This document shows, one piece after another, positions 8,768-18,191 of a stretch of 64,000 nt of DNA (positions within the stretch are counted from its first letter, which is position 1; each line of letters opens with the position of its first letter). Where the stretch lies: positions 372,001 through 436,000 of the forward strand of contig NZ_JAZHBO010000002.1 in assembly GCF_036541335.1 (NCBI RefSeq), in the 5' to 3' direction. Origin of the DNA: Aquilutibacter rugosus (GTDB taxonomy: Bacteria; Pseudomonadota; Gammaproteobacteria; Xanthomonadales; Xanthomonadaceae). Position numbers and translations under genes: made by a program. Under the pieces are notes generated by a model. It was not told the DNA's origin. It saw only the letters and a program-made list of their open reading frames with translations, and did not search any database.

Positions 8768-9750
8768 CCGACACCGCACCCGCTTCAACCGGACCTTCTG
8801 CCATGAACTCGACCGCCGCGAGAGAGCTGTATCAGCACGCCGGACTCAAACTCAAACTGGCTCGGGAGCAGTCGGGGCAGAGCATCCAGGAGTTATCGGA
8901 TCGCACCAAGCTCACGCCTAAGGTGTTGCGCGAGCTCGAGGCCGGTGAGGGCGATATTTTTTCGACGCCGGTTTACGTTCGCGGACAGCTGCGCAGCTAT
9001 GCGCGCGCGCTCGGCGTCGACATCGTGCCGGACATTCAGCAGCTGATGGCACTCGATAATCCGGCGCCGGTTCTGCAAGTGCGCGAAACCACCACGTCGA
9101 CCTCGCGTGCTGTGGCGAGCGCCGGTCAGTACGCGCTGTACTTTCTGGTCACCGCCTTGGTCGCCGTGCCGGTGATCTCTTCGTTGAATCTGTTCCGTGG
9201 AGAGACGCCGCAAACGCGTCCGCTCGATGGACCGGCTGCCACTGCAGAAGCCGCACAAATCACCGAGGAATTGCCGCCGGCTGCAATGGCGCAGGAGCCG
9301 ATGGTGGCTTCGACGCAACCTGCTGGCACGGCTACGACCGCAGCAGCCACCGCTGCGCCTGCAACTGCAGCTGCAACTGGGGCACCAGATCCTGCGTTGG
9401 CCGGCTTCAATGCCAACGTCGGCGCCATGACGCCGGGTCCCGATTCGCGTCAACCTATTGCGGCGTCGCTGACCGGTCTGCCTTCGAACGGAATCGTGTT
9501 CCGCTTTAATCAGGATTCCTGGGTAAAGTTCATCGGTCCTAACGGTTCGGTCATTGAACAAGGTCTGCAACCTGCCGGTACCGTCAAGCAATTTGCTGTC
9601 GGTCAGCTGGGCAAGGCACGCATCGGCGCGGCCGAACAAGTGCAGATGATTGTGAACGGTCAGCCAGCAGACATCACGGGCTTCACCAAGGGCTCTGTCG
9701 CAAACCTTACAATCGGAACGGACGGCCATCCGGTCGCCGCTTCGCGCTAA
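8764..9750 (+). CDS. rodZ: Cytoskeleton protein RodZ (HTH, one TM, DUF4115)
   Basis: Protein of 328 residues. A cytoplasmic Xre-type helix-turn-helix (about residues 25-95, LKLAREQSGQSIQELSDRT) is followed by a transmembrane segment (about 121-142, YALYFLVTALVAVPVISSL). An Ala/Thr-rich periplasmic linker (about 185-210) and a C-terminal DUF4115 domain (about 240-320, QDSWVKFI) complete it. RodZ anchors MreB to the membrane and supports rod shape. Translation is coupled to rlmN by the ATGA overlap. In E. coli ispG and hisS follow; here yfgM does. Confidence 0.9.
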   Translation: MTDTAPASTGPSAMNSTAARELYQHAGLKLKLAREQSGQSIQELSDRTKLTPKVLRELEAGEGDIFSTPVYVRGQLRSYARALGVDIVPDIQQLMALDNPAPVLQVRETTTSTSRAVASAGQYALYFLVTALVAVPVISSLNLFRGETPQTRPLDGPAATAEAAQITEELPPAAMAQEPMVASTQPAGTATTAAATAAPATAAATGAPDPALAGFNANVGAMTPGPDSRQPIAASLTGLPSNGIVFRFNQDSWVKFIGPNGSVIEQGLQPAGTVKQFAVGQLGKARIGAAEQVQMIVNGQPADITGFTKGSVANLTIGTDGHPVAASR

Positions 9751-9797
9751 TCGTTTGCGCCTTGCATTTCACACAACTCGACACATTGCGGTATTGA

Positions 9798-10427
9798 ATG
9801 GCAATTGATGATCTATTGGACGAACACGAACAGAGTGTTCGACTGCAGCAGTGGCTGCGCAAGAACGGTGGCTCCATCCTGTTGGGCCTGTTGCTCGGTC
9901 TGGGTCTGCTTGGGGCTTTAAACTGGTACCAGGGTCACCGCGCCCGTCAGGGCATGGCTGCTGCCGATGGCTATACCGCGGCCGTTGATGCCATCAACGC
10001 AGGTAGCGCCGATGCGGCTGCCAAGGTCGATGCGATTGGTACGCCTGCATACAAGGCCCTGGCCATGTTGCACCTTGCGCGCTCGCAAGTCGCTGCCGGT
10101 AAGTCGGCCGAAGCCATCGCCACCCTAAAGAAGATTGACACCAAGGATACCGAGCTGCGCGAACTGACCGATGTGCGCCTGGCTCGCCTGTATACCGAAA
10201 CCGGCAGTGCCAAGCAGGCGATCAGCTTGCTGGCTCCGCGCAAAACACCGGACGCGCTTGAGGCATTGGGTGATGCCTACGCCGCCGATCAGCAACTCGA
10301 AGCGGCACGCAAGTCGTATTCCGATGCATTAACGCATATGGATTCGGCATCCGCCAGTCGTCAGGTTGTTGAACTGAAACTCACTCAAGTCGGCGGCACG
10401 CCCGTCGTCAAGGCAGAGGCCCCGTAA
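9798..10427 (+). CDS. yfgM: YfgM-type ancillary SecYEG translocon subunit
   Basis: Protein of 209 residues: a short cytoplasmic N terminus (DEHEQSVRLQQWLRKNG), one transmembrane helix (about 25-45, ILLGLLLGLGLLGALNWY) and a periplasmic helical region of TPR type (AYKALAMLHLARSQVAAGK). This is the usual architecture of YfgM, which associates with the Sec translocon and the periplasmic chaperone network. Its TAA overlaps the bamB ATG by one base (TAATG). The position directly before bamB-der supports the call. Confidence 0.9.
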   Translation: MAIDDLLDEHEQSVRLQQWLRKNGGSILLGLLLGLGLLGALNWYQGHRARQGMAAADGYTAAVDAINAGSADAAAKVDAIGTPAYKALAMLHLARSQVAAGKSAEAIATLKKIDTKDTELRELTDVRLARLYTETGSAKQAISLLAPRKTPDALEALGDAYAADQQLEAARKSYSDALTHMDSASASRQVVELKLTQVGGTPVVKAEAP

Positions 10428-11614
10428 TGAAGAATTCCCGTTCGTTGTTGACCCGCTCGCTGATGGCTGCGGCCATTGTGTCCGTGCTGAGCCTGAGCGG
10501 CTGTGCCTCGGTCAAGAATATTTTTGGCAAGAAAGAGGTCGATGCCCACGCGCCCGTCGCGCTGGTTGCATTGAACCCGACCGCCGCCGTGACGCGCGCC
10601 TGGAGTGCAAGTGTGGGCAAGGGCGAAGATTCCATCGGTGCGCGTCAAGGTCCGTCCAGCGACGGCAACTTTGTGTACGCCGCCGGTGTGACCTCGGGTG
10701 TTCGTGCACTCGATCTGCAAACCGGTCGTACGGTCTGGACTCATGCCAGCAAGTCGCGTTTGAGCGGCGGTCCCGGTGTGGGCGAGGGCGTTGTTGTCGT
10801 TGGCGGTCTCGATGGCGAAGTCATTGCTCTGGATGCCACCACCGGTGCCCTGAAATGGTCGCAAAAAGTTTCGAACGAAGTGATCGCCACTCCGACCGTC
10901 GGTCAAGGTCTGGCACTGATTCGCAGCAACGATGGCCGCCTCACCGCCTTCGATCTGCAAACCGGTGAACGGCGCTGGTTCACGGCACATGACATGCCGG
11001 CTCTGACGGTTCGTGGCAATGATGCCGCTACCCTGGGGCCGGGCGTGGCCTTCGTCGGCAATGACGATGGCACCATGAGTGCGCTGGTGCTGAGCAACGG
11101 CCAAGTCGTATTTGATGCGCCGGTCGGTGAACCCATCGGCCGCACCGATCTGGAACGTCTGGCTGACGTTGACGGATCACCTGTTCTCGATGGCTCCACT
11201 TTGTATGCCACTAGCTTCAAGAACTCGACTCTGGCAATGGACGGCCCGAGCGGCCGCGTGCTGTGGACGTCGGAGCACGGTGGTGTCGGCCGGGCTGCAC
11301 CGGCAGCCAACGCGCTGATCGTGGCCGATTCACAGGGTCTCGTCTGGGGTCTCGATAAGAGCACCGGTACTGCTATCTGGAAAAACGAACAGCTCAAGAA
11401 CCGTCGTCTGTATTCGCCGGTGGTGCATGGCAACTACGTCGCTGTCGGCGATGTTGAGGGCTATGTCCATTGGTTGCGTCTCGATGACGGCGCACTGGCC
11501 GGTCGTGCCAAGCTGAGCAAGGCTCCAATCAAGAGCAACCCGATCGTTGTGAATGACCTGCTGCTGGTGCAAGATACCGCCGGCAACGTCAGCGCATTCC
11601 GCGTCGGTCAATAA
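10427..11614 (+). CDS. bamB: Outer membrane assembly lipoprotein BamB
   Basis: Protein of 395 residues with a lipoprotein signal peptide; the lipobox LSGC puts the lipidated cysteine at C26. The rest is a PQQ-type beta-propeller with repeated blades (ALDLQTGRTVW, ALDATTGALKW, AFDLQTGERRW). BamB belongs to the BAM complex that inserts beta-barrel proteins into the outer membrane. It sits between yfgM and der, as in most gammaproteobacteria. Confidence 0.96.
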   Translation: MKNSRSLLTRSLMAAAIVSVLSLSGCASVKNIFGKKEVDAHAPVALVALNPTAAVTRAWSASVGKGEDSIGARQGPSSDGNFVYAAGVTSGVRALDLQTGRTVWTHASKSRLSGGPGVGEGVVVVGGLDGEVIALDATTGALKWSQKVSNEVIATPTVGQGLALIRSNDGRLTAFDLQTGERRWFTAHDMPALTVRGNDAATLGPGVAFVGNDDGTMSALVLSNGQVVFDAPVGEPIGRTDLERLADVDGSPVLDGSTLYATSFKNSTLAMDGPSGRVLWTSEHGGVGRAAPAANALIVADSQGLVWGLDKSTGTAIWKNEQLKNRRLYSPVVHGNYVAVGDVEGYVHWLRLDDGALAGRAKLSKAPIKSNPIVVNDLLLVQDTAGNVSAFRVGQ

Positions 11615-11641
11615 ACGTATACGGCCGTCGAGTCTAAATTC

Positions 11642-13045
11642 ATGTTGCCACTAGTCGCACTCGTCGGTCGTCCCAACGTCGGTAAGTCCACCCTGTTCAA
11701 TGCATTGACGCGTACGCGCGATGCGCTGGTACACGATCAGCCGGGGGTTACACGTGACCGCCATTACGGCGTCGCCCGCCCCGAAGATCAACGTCATTTT
11801 GCCGTGGTGGATACCGGCGGTATTGCCGAAGCGTCCGAAGGTCTGGCCGGTGCGACTACGCGTCAAGCCCGTGCCGCCGCCGAAGAGGCCGACCTGATTC
11901 TGTTTATTGTGGATGCACGTGACGGCGCCAACGCGCTCGATGACGACATCCTCAAGTGGCTGCGCAAAGCCGACAAGCGGACCTTGCTGGTGATCAACAA
12001 GATCGATGGTGTTTCGCTGAACGCCGTCGAATCCGAGTTTGCGCACTACGGCTTCAAGGATCCGATCACCACATCTTCCGCGCATCGTCAGGGCATCGAC
12101 GAGTTGATGGAGGCCATTCTCGAAAACCTCCCCGAAGAGGGCGTGGTCGATCCGCTGGACACGGATCCGGACCGTATTCGCATCGCCTTTATCGGTCGCC
12201 CCAACGTCGGCAAGTCCACGCTAGTTAACCGTCTGCTTGGCGAAGAGCGCATGATCGCCTCCGAAGTGCCGGGCACGACCCGCGACTCGGTGGCCATCGA
12301 CATGGAGCGCGAGGGTAAGCCGTATCGCCTGGTTGATACCGCCGGCTTGCGCCGCAAGTCCAAGGTTGATGAAGCCGTCGAAAAGTTCTCGGCATTCAAG
12401 ACATTGCAGGCGATTGAACAGTGCCAGGTGGCCGTCGTCATGCTTGATGCAGGCGAGGGCGTTACTGATCAGGATGCCAGCGTGCTCGGTTATGCACTCG
12501 ATGCCGGTCGTGCACTGGTAATTGCCGTCAACAAGTGGGATGGCCAGACCGAGTATCAGCGTCAGCAAACCGAAGACCTGCTGTCGCGCAAGCTCGCCTT
12601 TGTGCCGTGGGCCGAACGCGTCCGCATCAGTGCTAAGCACGGGTCGGGTTTGCTGGAACTGTTCCGCGCCGTGCACCGTGCACATCGCTCGGCAACGACT
12701 CCGATCTCGACGTCCGAGGCGACCAAGGCTCTCGAAATTGCCTACGAAACCAATCCGCCGGCAGTGGTCCGCGGTCATGTCGCCAAGATGCGCTTCTGCC
12801 ATCCCAGCGGCTTGAATCCGCCAACCTTTGTGGTGCATGGTACGCGTCTGAAAACGCTGCAGGAAAGCTACAAACGCTATCTGGAAAACTTCTTCCGCAA
12901 GCGTTTCAAGCTGATCGGTACCCCGGTGCAGTTTATTTTCAAGGACAGCGCAAACCCGTTCGAAGGCAAGAAGAACGTTCTGAACGAACGCCAGATTGCC
13001 AAGAAGCGTCGCCTGATCCGTCACGTCAAACGACGCGGCAGCTAA
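11642..13045 (+). CDS. der: Ribosome-assembly GTPase Der (EngA)
   Basis: Protein of 467 residues with two tandem GTPase domains. The first P-loop GRPNVGKS is at residues 9-16 and the second identical P-loop near 189. DTGG and DTAG switch motifs and both NKxD boxes (NKID, NKWD) are present. A C-terminal KH-like domain (about 355-440) precedes a basic tail. Der is essential for 50S maturation. It ends the conserved yfgM-bamB-der run. Confidence 0.97.
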   Translation: MLPLVALVGRPNVGKSTLFNALTRTRDALVHDQPGVTRDRHYGVARPEDQRHFAVVDTGGIAEASEGLAGATTRQARAAAEEADLILFIVDARDGANALDDDILKWLRKADKRTLLVINKIDGVSLNAVESEFAHYGFKDPITTSSAHRQGIDELMEAILENLPEEGVVDPLDTDPDRIRIAFIGRPNVGKSTLVNRLLGEERMIASEVPGTTRDSVAIDMEREGKPYRLVDTAGLRRKSKVDEAVEKFSAFKTLQAIEQCQVAVVMLDAGEGVTDQDASVLGYALDAGRALVIAVNKWDGQTEYQRQQTEDLLSRKLAFVPWAERVRISAKHGSGLLELFRAVHRAHRSATTPISTSEATKALEIAYETNPPAVVRGHVAKMRFCHPSGLNPPTFVVHGTRLKTLQESYKRYLENFFRKRFKLIGTPVQFIFKDSANPFEGKKNVLNERQIAKKRRLIRHVKRRGS

Positions 13046-13062
13046 TCCGCATCGCGATAGCG

Positions 13063-14163
13063 ATGATTACGCCCGATTCCTCTACAGCAATAACCGCACT
13101 CGATCCGGCGGCCGCACTCGCTTGCATGCAAGCCGAGTCCGCCCTGCTGGTTGATGTCCGCGAGTCCGCAGAGTTCGATGCCGGCCATGCGCGGACGGCT
13201 TGTCATTTGCCGCTGTCCGTTTTAGAACGTGACACAACCGCCGCAGCCGACTTAAGCCAAACCCCGATTCTCGTGATCTGTCAGAAAGGCCCGCGTTCTC
13301 AACGTGCGGCCGAACTGTTGCATCACGCCGGTTTCAATGTGCGCGCCATAGTCGAAGGCGGTTCTGACGCCTGGCTCGCAGCCGGCTTGCCCTGGGAAGC
13401 CGGCGACGAGGGCGCGCAACGCTATTCGCGCCACTTGCTGCTACCCGAGGTCGGCCCCGCAGGCCAAGCGCGTCTCAACGCCGCTCACGTCGCGCTGGTC
13501 GGTGCCGGGGGTCTCGGCTCGCCGGTGGCTTTGTATCTCGCGGCAGCGGGCGTCGGTACCTTGACCCTGATCGACGACGACCGCGTCGAACTCAGCAACC
13601 TGCAACGTCAGGTGCTGCACGGTCAGGCCGATATCGGACGCCTAAAAGTGGAGTCCGCACGCGACCGCTTGCTCGCGCTCAACCCGCGCATCACCGTGCA
13701 TGCCGTCGCACAACGTCTGACAAGCGACAATGCCGCGGATCTGCTAAAGAACGCCGATGTTGTGGTCGATGGCGCGGACAACTTCGCTACGCGTCACCTG
13801 GTGAACGCAATCTGCCACGACCAACGCAAGCCATGGGTCTACGCTGCCATTCAACGCTTCGATGGCCATGCGGCCGTGTTCGACTTGCGCCAGCCCGGAG
13901 CGATGCCGTGTTACCGCTGCTTATTCCCCGAAGCGCCCGACGCCCAATTTGCGCCCAATTGCGCCGAAGCCGGCGTGCTCGGCGTGCTGCCTGGCTTGCT
14001 CGGCACGATTCAGGCGACCGAGACGCTTAAGCTGCTGCTGGACATTGGCGAGACCTTGAGCGGCCGCGTACTGCATGTGGATGCGCTGACCATGCGCATG
14101 CGCGAGAGCCGACTGCAGCGAGATCCCGAGTGCCCGCAATGCGGTCACCCAACAATGCGATAA
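13063..14163 (+). CDS. moeB: MoeB/ThiF-type adenylyltransferase with N-terminal rhodanese domain
   Basis: Protein of 366 residues with two modules. Residues about 10-110 form a rhodanese domain with a candidate sulfur-carrying cysteine C73 (CQKGPRS). Residues about 118-366 form an E1-like ThiF/MoeB domain with GAGGLG at 147-152, two zinc CxxC pairs (PCYRC, CPQC) and the NCAEAG cysteine loop. Such proteins adenylate, and may thiolate, the C-terminal glycine of MoaD or ThiS. In eukaryotic MOCS3 and actinobacterial MoeZ the rhodanese lies at the C terminus. The exact partner is uncertain because no moaD or thiS is nearby. Confidence 0.85.
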   Translation: MITPDSSTAITALDPAAALACMQAESALLVDVRESAEFDAGHARTACHLPLSVLERDTTAAADLSQTPILVICQKGPRSQRAAELLHHAGFNVRAIVEGGSDAWLAAGLPWEAGDEGAQRYSRHLLLPEVGPAGQARLNAAHVALVGAGGLGSPVALYLAAAGVGTLTLIDDDRVELSNLQRQVLHGQADIGRLKVESARDRLLALNPRITVHAVAQRLTSDNAADLLKNADVVVDGADNFATRHLVNAICHDQRKPWVYAAIQRFDGHAAVFDLRQPGAMPCYRCLFPEAPDAQFAPNCAEAGVLGVLPGLLGTIQATETLKLLLDIGETLSGRVLHVDALTMRMRESRLQRDPECPQCGHPTMR

Positions 14164-14194
14164 TTACACGGCCCGCCGTAACCGATTCGACTCC

Positions 14195-15067
14195 ATGACG
14201 AACACCGCCAAGATTCTGGATGGCAAACGCATTGCCGATGATTTGCTCGATGGCCTACGCACTCGCGTAGAAGCCCGTCTTGCAGCAGGGCAGGCGGCAC
14301 CCGGACTGGCAGTGATTCTGGTCGGCGCCGATCCCGCTTCGGCCGTGTATGTGCGCAATAAGCGCCGCGCTGCCAAATACGTGGGTATCAGAGCAATAGA
14401 TTACGATCTGCCGGCGAGTACCACCGATGAGGAACTCATCGAGCTGATTGACCGCCTCAATGCCGATCCGAGCGTGCACGGCATCCTGCTGCAGCTGCCG
14501 CTGCCGGGCAACCGAGACGGCACCCGCATCATTCATCGCATTGCGCCCGAGAAGGACGTCGACGGGTTCCATCCGGAGAACGTCGGCCACTTGGCACTGC
14601 GTCAGTTCGGCTTACGGCCATGCACGCCGCGTGGCATCACCACCTTGCTCGCCTATACCGACCGCCCGGTGCGCGGTGCCGACGCCACCATCATTGGCGT
14701 GTCGAACCATGTCGGTCGCCCGATGGCGCTCGAGTTGCTGATCGCCGGCTGCACCGTGACCAGCTGCCACAAATTCACCAAGCCAGAAACGCTGGAGGCT
14801 GCCGTGCGCAACGCCGACATTCTGGTCGTGGCCGTGGGCATTCCGGGGCTGATCCCCGGCGAGTGGGTCAAACCGGGCGCCGTCGTCATTGATGTCGGCA
14901 TCAATCGCCTCGAAGATGGGCGACTGGTGGGCGATATCGGCTTTGCGGAGGCGGCCAAGCGGGCCTCCTGGATTACCCCGGTGCCGGGTGGGGTAGGCCC
15001 CATGACGGTGGCGACGCTTATGCAAAACACGCTCGAAGCGGCCGACGCGCTTGATATGGTAAAATAA
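14195..15067 (+). CDS. folD: Methylenetetrahydrofolate dehydrogenase / cyclohydrolase
   Basis: Bifunctional one-carbon enzyme of 290 residues that interconverts 5,10-methylene-, methenyl- and 10-formyl-tetrahydrofolate. Family signatures are visible: YVRNKRRAAKYVGI with the catalytic lysine, GILLQLPLP, PEKDVDGFHPENVG, the NADP-binding GVSNHVGRPM and the terminal PVPGGVGPMTVATL. It stands directly before guaB, consistent with a folate/purine nucleotide grouping. Confidence 0.96.
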   Translation: MTNTAKILDGKRIADDLLDGLRTRVEARLAAGQAAPGLAVILVGADPASAVYVRNKRRAAKYVGIRAIDYDLPASTTDEELIELIDRLNADPSVHGILLQLPLPGNRDGTRIIHRIAPEKDVDGFHPENVGHLALRQFGLRPCTPRGITTLLAYTDRPVRGADATIIGVSNHVGRPMALELLIAGCTVTSCHKFTKPETLEAAVRNADILVVAVGIPGLIPGEWVKPGAVVIDVGINRLEDGRLVGDIGFAEAAKRASWITPVPGGVGPMTVATLMQNTLEAADALDMVK

Positions 15068-15093
15068 ACCGCTTCAAATTCTCAGGTGACCTT

Positions 15094-16551
15094 ATGTTGC
15101 GCATCCGGGCTGAAGCACTAACCTACGACGACGTTTCTCTTATTCCGGCTCACTCGACCATCTTGCCCAAAGATGTGCAGCTCGGAACCCGCCTGACCCG
15201 TAATTTGCGCCTAGGTTTGCCGATTGTGTCGGCTGCCATGGATACCGTGTCCGAAGCGCGCCTGGCCGTTGCCATGGCCCAACTCGGCGGTATTTCCATC
15301 ATCCACAAGAACATGACCGTCGCCGAGCAGGCTGCGCAAATCCGCTACGTCAAGAAGTTCGAAGCGGGCGTCATCAAAGAACCCTTCACGGTCTCGCCCG
15401 ACACCACCATCGGTGATGTGCTGGCTCTGACACGAGCTCGCAATATCAGCGGCGTGCCGGTGGTCGATGGCGGTCAGCTGGTCGGTATCGTCACCTCGCG
15501 CGACATGCGCTTCGAAAAGAAACTCGATGATCCGGTCCGCCATATCATGACCAAAAAGGAGCGGCTGATCACCGTCCGCGAAGGCGCCCCCGACGCCGAA
15601 GTGCTGGATCTGCTACATCGCCACCGCATTGAAAAGGTACTAGTGGTTAACGATGCCTTTGAACTGCGCGGCCTGATCACCGTTAAGGACATCCAGAAAA
15701 AGCGGGACAACCCGAACGCCGCCTACGACCGCCACGAGTCGCTGATCGTAGGTGCGGCCGTCGGTGTCGGTGGTGAGACCGAAGAGCGCGTCGCTGCCCT
15801 GGCCGAAGCCGGTGTTGATGTGCTGGTGGTGGATACCGCGCACGGTCACTCGCAAGGCGTGATCGAACGCGTGGCCTGGGTCAAGAAGAACTTCCCGCAA
15901 GTCGAGGTGATCGGCGGCAACATCGTTACCGGGGATGCGGCGTTGGCTCTGATGGATGCGGGTGCCGATGCGGTCAAGGTCGGCGTGGGTCCGGGCTCGA
16001 TCTGCACAACCCGCATCGTCGCCGGTGTGGGTGTGCCGCAGATTACGGCCATTGACATGGTCGCTTCAGCGCTGCAGGATCGCATCCCCCTGATTGCCGA
16101 TGGCGGTATCCGCTACTCGGGCGATATCGGCAAGGCGCTGGTCGCCGGTGCCTCGACCGTCATGATCGGCGGTCTGTTCGCCGGTACTGAAGAAGCCCCG
16201 GGCGAAGTCGAACTGTTCCAGGGCCGCTCGTACAAGGCCTATCGCGGCATGGGTTCGCTGGGTGCCATGGAGCAGGGCTCCAAGGATCGCTACTTCCAGG
16301 ATGCCTCCGATGCCGACAAGCTAGTGCCCGAAGGCATCGAAGGTCGCGTTCCGTACCGCGGTCCGTTGGGCGCTATCGTGCATCAGCTGGCCGGCGGTTT
16401 GCGTGCCACGATGGGTTACGTCGGCTGCGCTACCATCGAAGAAATGCGCACCAAGCCCGAGTTCGTCACCGTCACCAATGCCGGTTCGACTGAAAGCCAC
16501 GTGCACGATGTACAAATCACCAAGGAACCGCCGAACTACCGTTCGCGCTAA
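15094..16551 (+). CDS. guaB: IMP dehydrogenase
   Basis: It oxidises IMP to XMP with NAD, the committed step of GMP synthesis. The protein has 485 residues, and two CBS domains (about 95-200) are inserted in the TIM barrel. The active-site loop is GPGSICTTR, and IADGGIRYSGD and GSLGAMEQGSKDRY are conserved. AGGTGA precedes the ATG. guaA follows after a hairpin terminator, so guaB and guaA form the usual guanine pair. Confidence 0.97.
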   Translation: MLRIRAEALTYDDVSLIPAHSTILPKDVQLGTRLTRNLRLGLPIVSAAMDTVSEARLAVAMAQLGGISIIHKNMTVAEQAAQIRYVKKFEAGVIKEPFTVSPDTTIGDVLALTRARNISGVPVVDGGQLVGIVTSRDMRFEKKLDDPVRHIMTKKERLITVREGAPDAEVLDLLHRHRIEKVLVVNDAFELRGLITVKDIQKKRDNPNAAYDRHESLIVGAAVGVGGETEERVAALAEAGVDVLVVDTAHGHSQGVIERVAWVKKNFPQVEVIGGNIVTGDAALALMDAGADAVKVGVGPGSICTTRIVAGVGVPQITAIDMVASALQDRIPLIADGGIRYSGDIGKALVAGASTVMIGGLFAGTEEAPGEVELFQGRSYKAYRGMGSLGAMEQGSKDRYFQDASDADKLVPEGIEGRVPYRGPLGAIVHQLAGGLRATMGYVGCATIEEMRTKPEFVTVTNAGSTESHVHDVQITKEPPNYRSR

Positions 16552-16562
16552 TTCCCTGTCAC

Positions 16563-16596
16563 CGAGGAGCGACCCGCAATGGCGCTCCTCGTTTTT
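16563..16596 (+). terminator. Hairpin terminator between guaB and guaA
   Basis: CGAGGAGCG (16563-16571) pairs perfectly with CGCTCCTCG (16583-16591) and is followed by TTTTT. It lies 11 bp after the guaB stop and 26 bp before the guaA ATG. It therefore probably attenuates guaB-guaA read-through rather than fully isolating guaA. Confidence 0.75.
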
Positions 16597-16622
16597 CATT
16601 AGACCCTTAAGTTGTCTTTGCC

Positions 16623-18191
16623 ATGACTGATATCCACAGCGACAAGATTCTGATCCTCGATTTCGGCGCGCAGTACACGCAGCTGATTGCCCGACGTATT
16701 CGCGAGATTGGCGTGTACTGCGAGATCTGGGCCTGGGATCATAATCCCGATGACATCGCGGCCTATGGCGCGCGTGGCATTATCCTGTCCGGCGGTCCCG
16801 AATCGACCACCGTCGACGGCGCACCACGTGCTCCGCAGCAGGTCTTTGATTCCGGTCTGCCGATTCTCGGTATCTGTTACGGCATGCAAACCATGGCGGC
16901 GCAATTGGGTGGTGCTACCGAGGCCGCCGATCAGCGCGAGTTCGGTCATGCGCAGGTGTCATTGATCGCCGAGGACCGTCTGTTCGATGGGCTCAAAGAT
17001 CATCCTGGTTCCCCCCCGAAACTCGACGTCTGGATGAGCCACGGCGATCACGTCTCCGTTGCGCCGCCGGGCTTTACCATCACTGCCAAGACGGATCGGA
17101 TCCCCGTTGCAGCCTTCGCCGATGATGCAAGGGGCTGGTATGGCGTGCAGTTCCACCCCGAGGTGACGCACACCAAGCAAGGCGAAAATCTGCTACGCCG
17201 TTTTGTGACGGAAATCTGCGGCTGCGCCACCAACTGGACGCCCGCTAAAATCATCGAAGACCAGATCGAACGCGTCCGTGCTCAAGTCGGCGATGACGAA
17301 GTCATTCTGGGTCTGTCCGGCGGCGTCGATTCATCAGTGGTTGCTGCGCTTCTGCACAAGGCCATCGGCGAACAGCTGACCTGCGTATTTGTGGATACCG
17401 GTCTGCTGCGCTGGCGCGAAGGCGATCAGGTCATGGACATGTTCTCGCGCAACCTCGGTGTCAGAGTGGTTCGCGTCAATGCCGCCGATCGCTATTTCGA
17501 AGCACTCAAAGGTGTCGACGATCCCGAGGCCAAGCGCAAGATCATCGGCAATCTGTTTGTTGAAATCTTTGACGAAGAGTCGGCCAAACTCTCTAACGCT
17601 AAGTGGCTGGCGCAGGGTACGATCTATCCCGACGTCATTGAATCGGCGGGTAGTGCAACCGGAAAGGCGCACGTCATCAAATCGCACCACAATGTCGGCG
17701 GCTTGCCGGAAGACATGAAGCTGGGCCTGGTGGAGCCATTGCGCGAGTTGTTCAAGGACGAGGTGCGTCGCTTGGGCGTCGAGCTCGGTCTGCCGCGCGA
17801 AATGGTCTATCGCCATCCGTTCCCGGGTCCGGGTCTGGGCGTTCGCATTCTCGGCGAAGTCAAACCGGAATTTGCGCGCATCCTGCAGATGGCTGATCAG
17901 ATCTTTATTGATGAGCTGCGCAAATCCGGCTGGTACGACAAGACCTCGCAGGCGTTTGCGGTGTTCCTGCCCGTCAAGTCCGTTGGTGTCGTCGGTGATG
18001 CGCGCGCGTACGAGTGGGTGATTGCCCTGCGTGCTGTCGAGACGATCGACTTCATGACGGCCCAGTGGGCGCACCTGCCGTACGAATTGCTTGGCACCGT
18101 CTCCAATCGGATCATCAATGAGCTGCGCGGCGTCTCGCGGGTCGTATACGACATCAGCGGCAAGCCGCCCGCCACAATTGAGTGGGAGTGA
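16623..18191 (+). CDS. guaA: GMP synthase (glutamine-hydrolysing)
   Basis: It converts XMP to GMP. The protein has 522 residues: a class I glutamine amidotransferase (nucleophile in LGICYGMQ, His/Glu in FHPEVTH), an ATP-pyrophosphatase P-loop (LSGGVDSS) and a C-terminal dimerisation domain ending PPATIEWE. The final 12 bases, GAGTGGGAGTGA including the stop, are the attachment core of the adjacent genomic island. The integration kept the reading frame and stop intact, so the enzyme should be functional. Confidence 0.97.
   Translation: MTDIHSDKILILDFGAQYTQLIARRIREIGVYCEIWAWDHNPDDIAAYGARGIILSGGPESTTVDGAPRAPQQVFDSGLPILGICYGMQTMAAQLGGATEAADQREFGHAQVSLIAEDRLFDGLKDHPGSPPKLDVWMSHGDHVSVAPPGFTITAKTDRIPVAAFADDARGWYGVQFHPEVTHTKQGENLLRRFVTEICGCATNWTPAKIIEDQIERVRAQVGDDEVILGLSGGVDSSVVAALLHKAIGEQLTCVFVDTGLLRWREGDQVMDMFSRNLGVRVVRVNAADRYFEALKGVDDPEAKRKIIGNLFVEIFDEESAKLSNAKWLAQGTIYPDVIESAGSATGKAHVIKSHHNVGGLPEDMKLGLVEPLRELFKDEVRRLGVELGLPREMVYRHPFPGPGLGVRILGEVKPEFARILQMADQIFIDELRKSGWYDKTSQAFAVFLPVKSVGVVGDARAYEWVIALRAVETIDFMTAQWAHLPYELLGTVSNRIINELRGVSRVVYDISGKPPATIEWE
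18180..18191 (+). other. attL core (end of guaA)
   Basis: GAGTGGGAGTGA covers the last three guaA codons and the stop. The matching right-end copy at 32077 differs in one base. In E. coli the guaA gene also ends GAGTGGGAATGA, so this is the conserved chromosomal target. Confidence 0.75.

Noticed and set aside
16563..16596. Riboswitch between guaB and guaA
   Set aside because: It is only 71 bp long, with a simple hairpin and T-run and no purine-aptamer features, so a plain terminator is enough.
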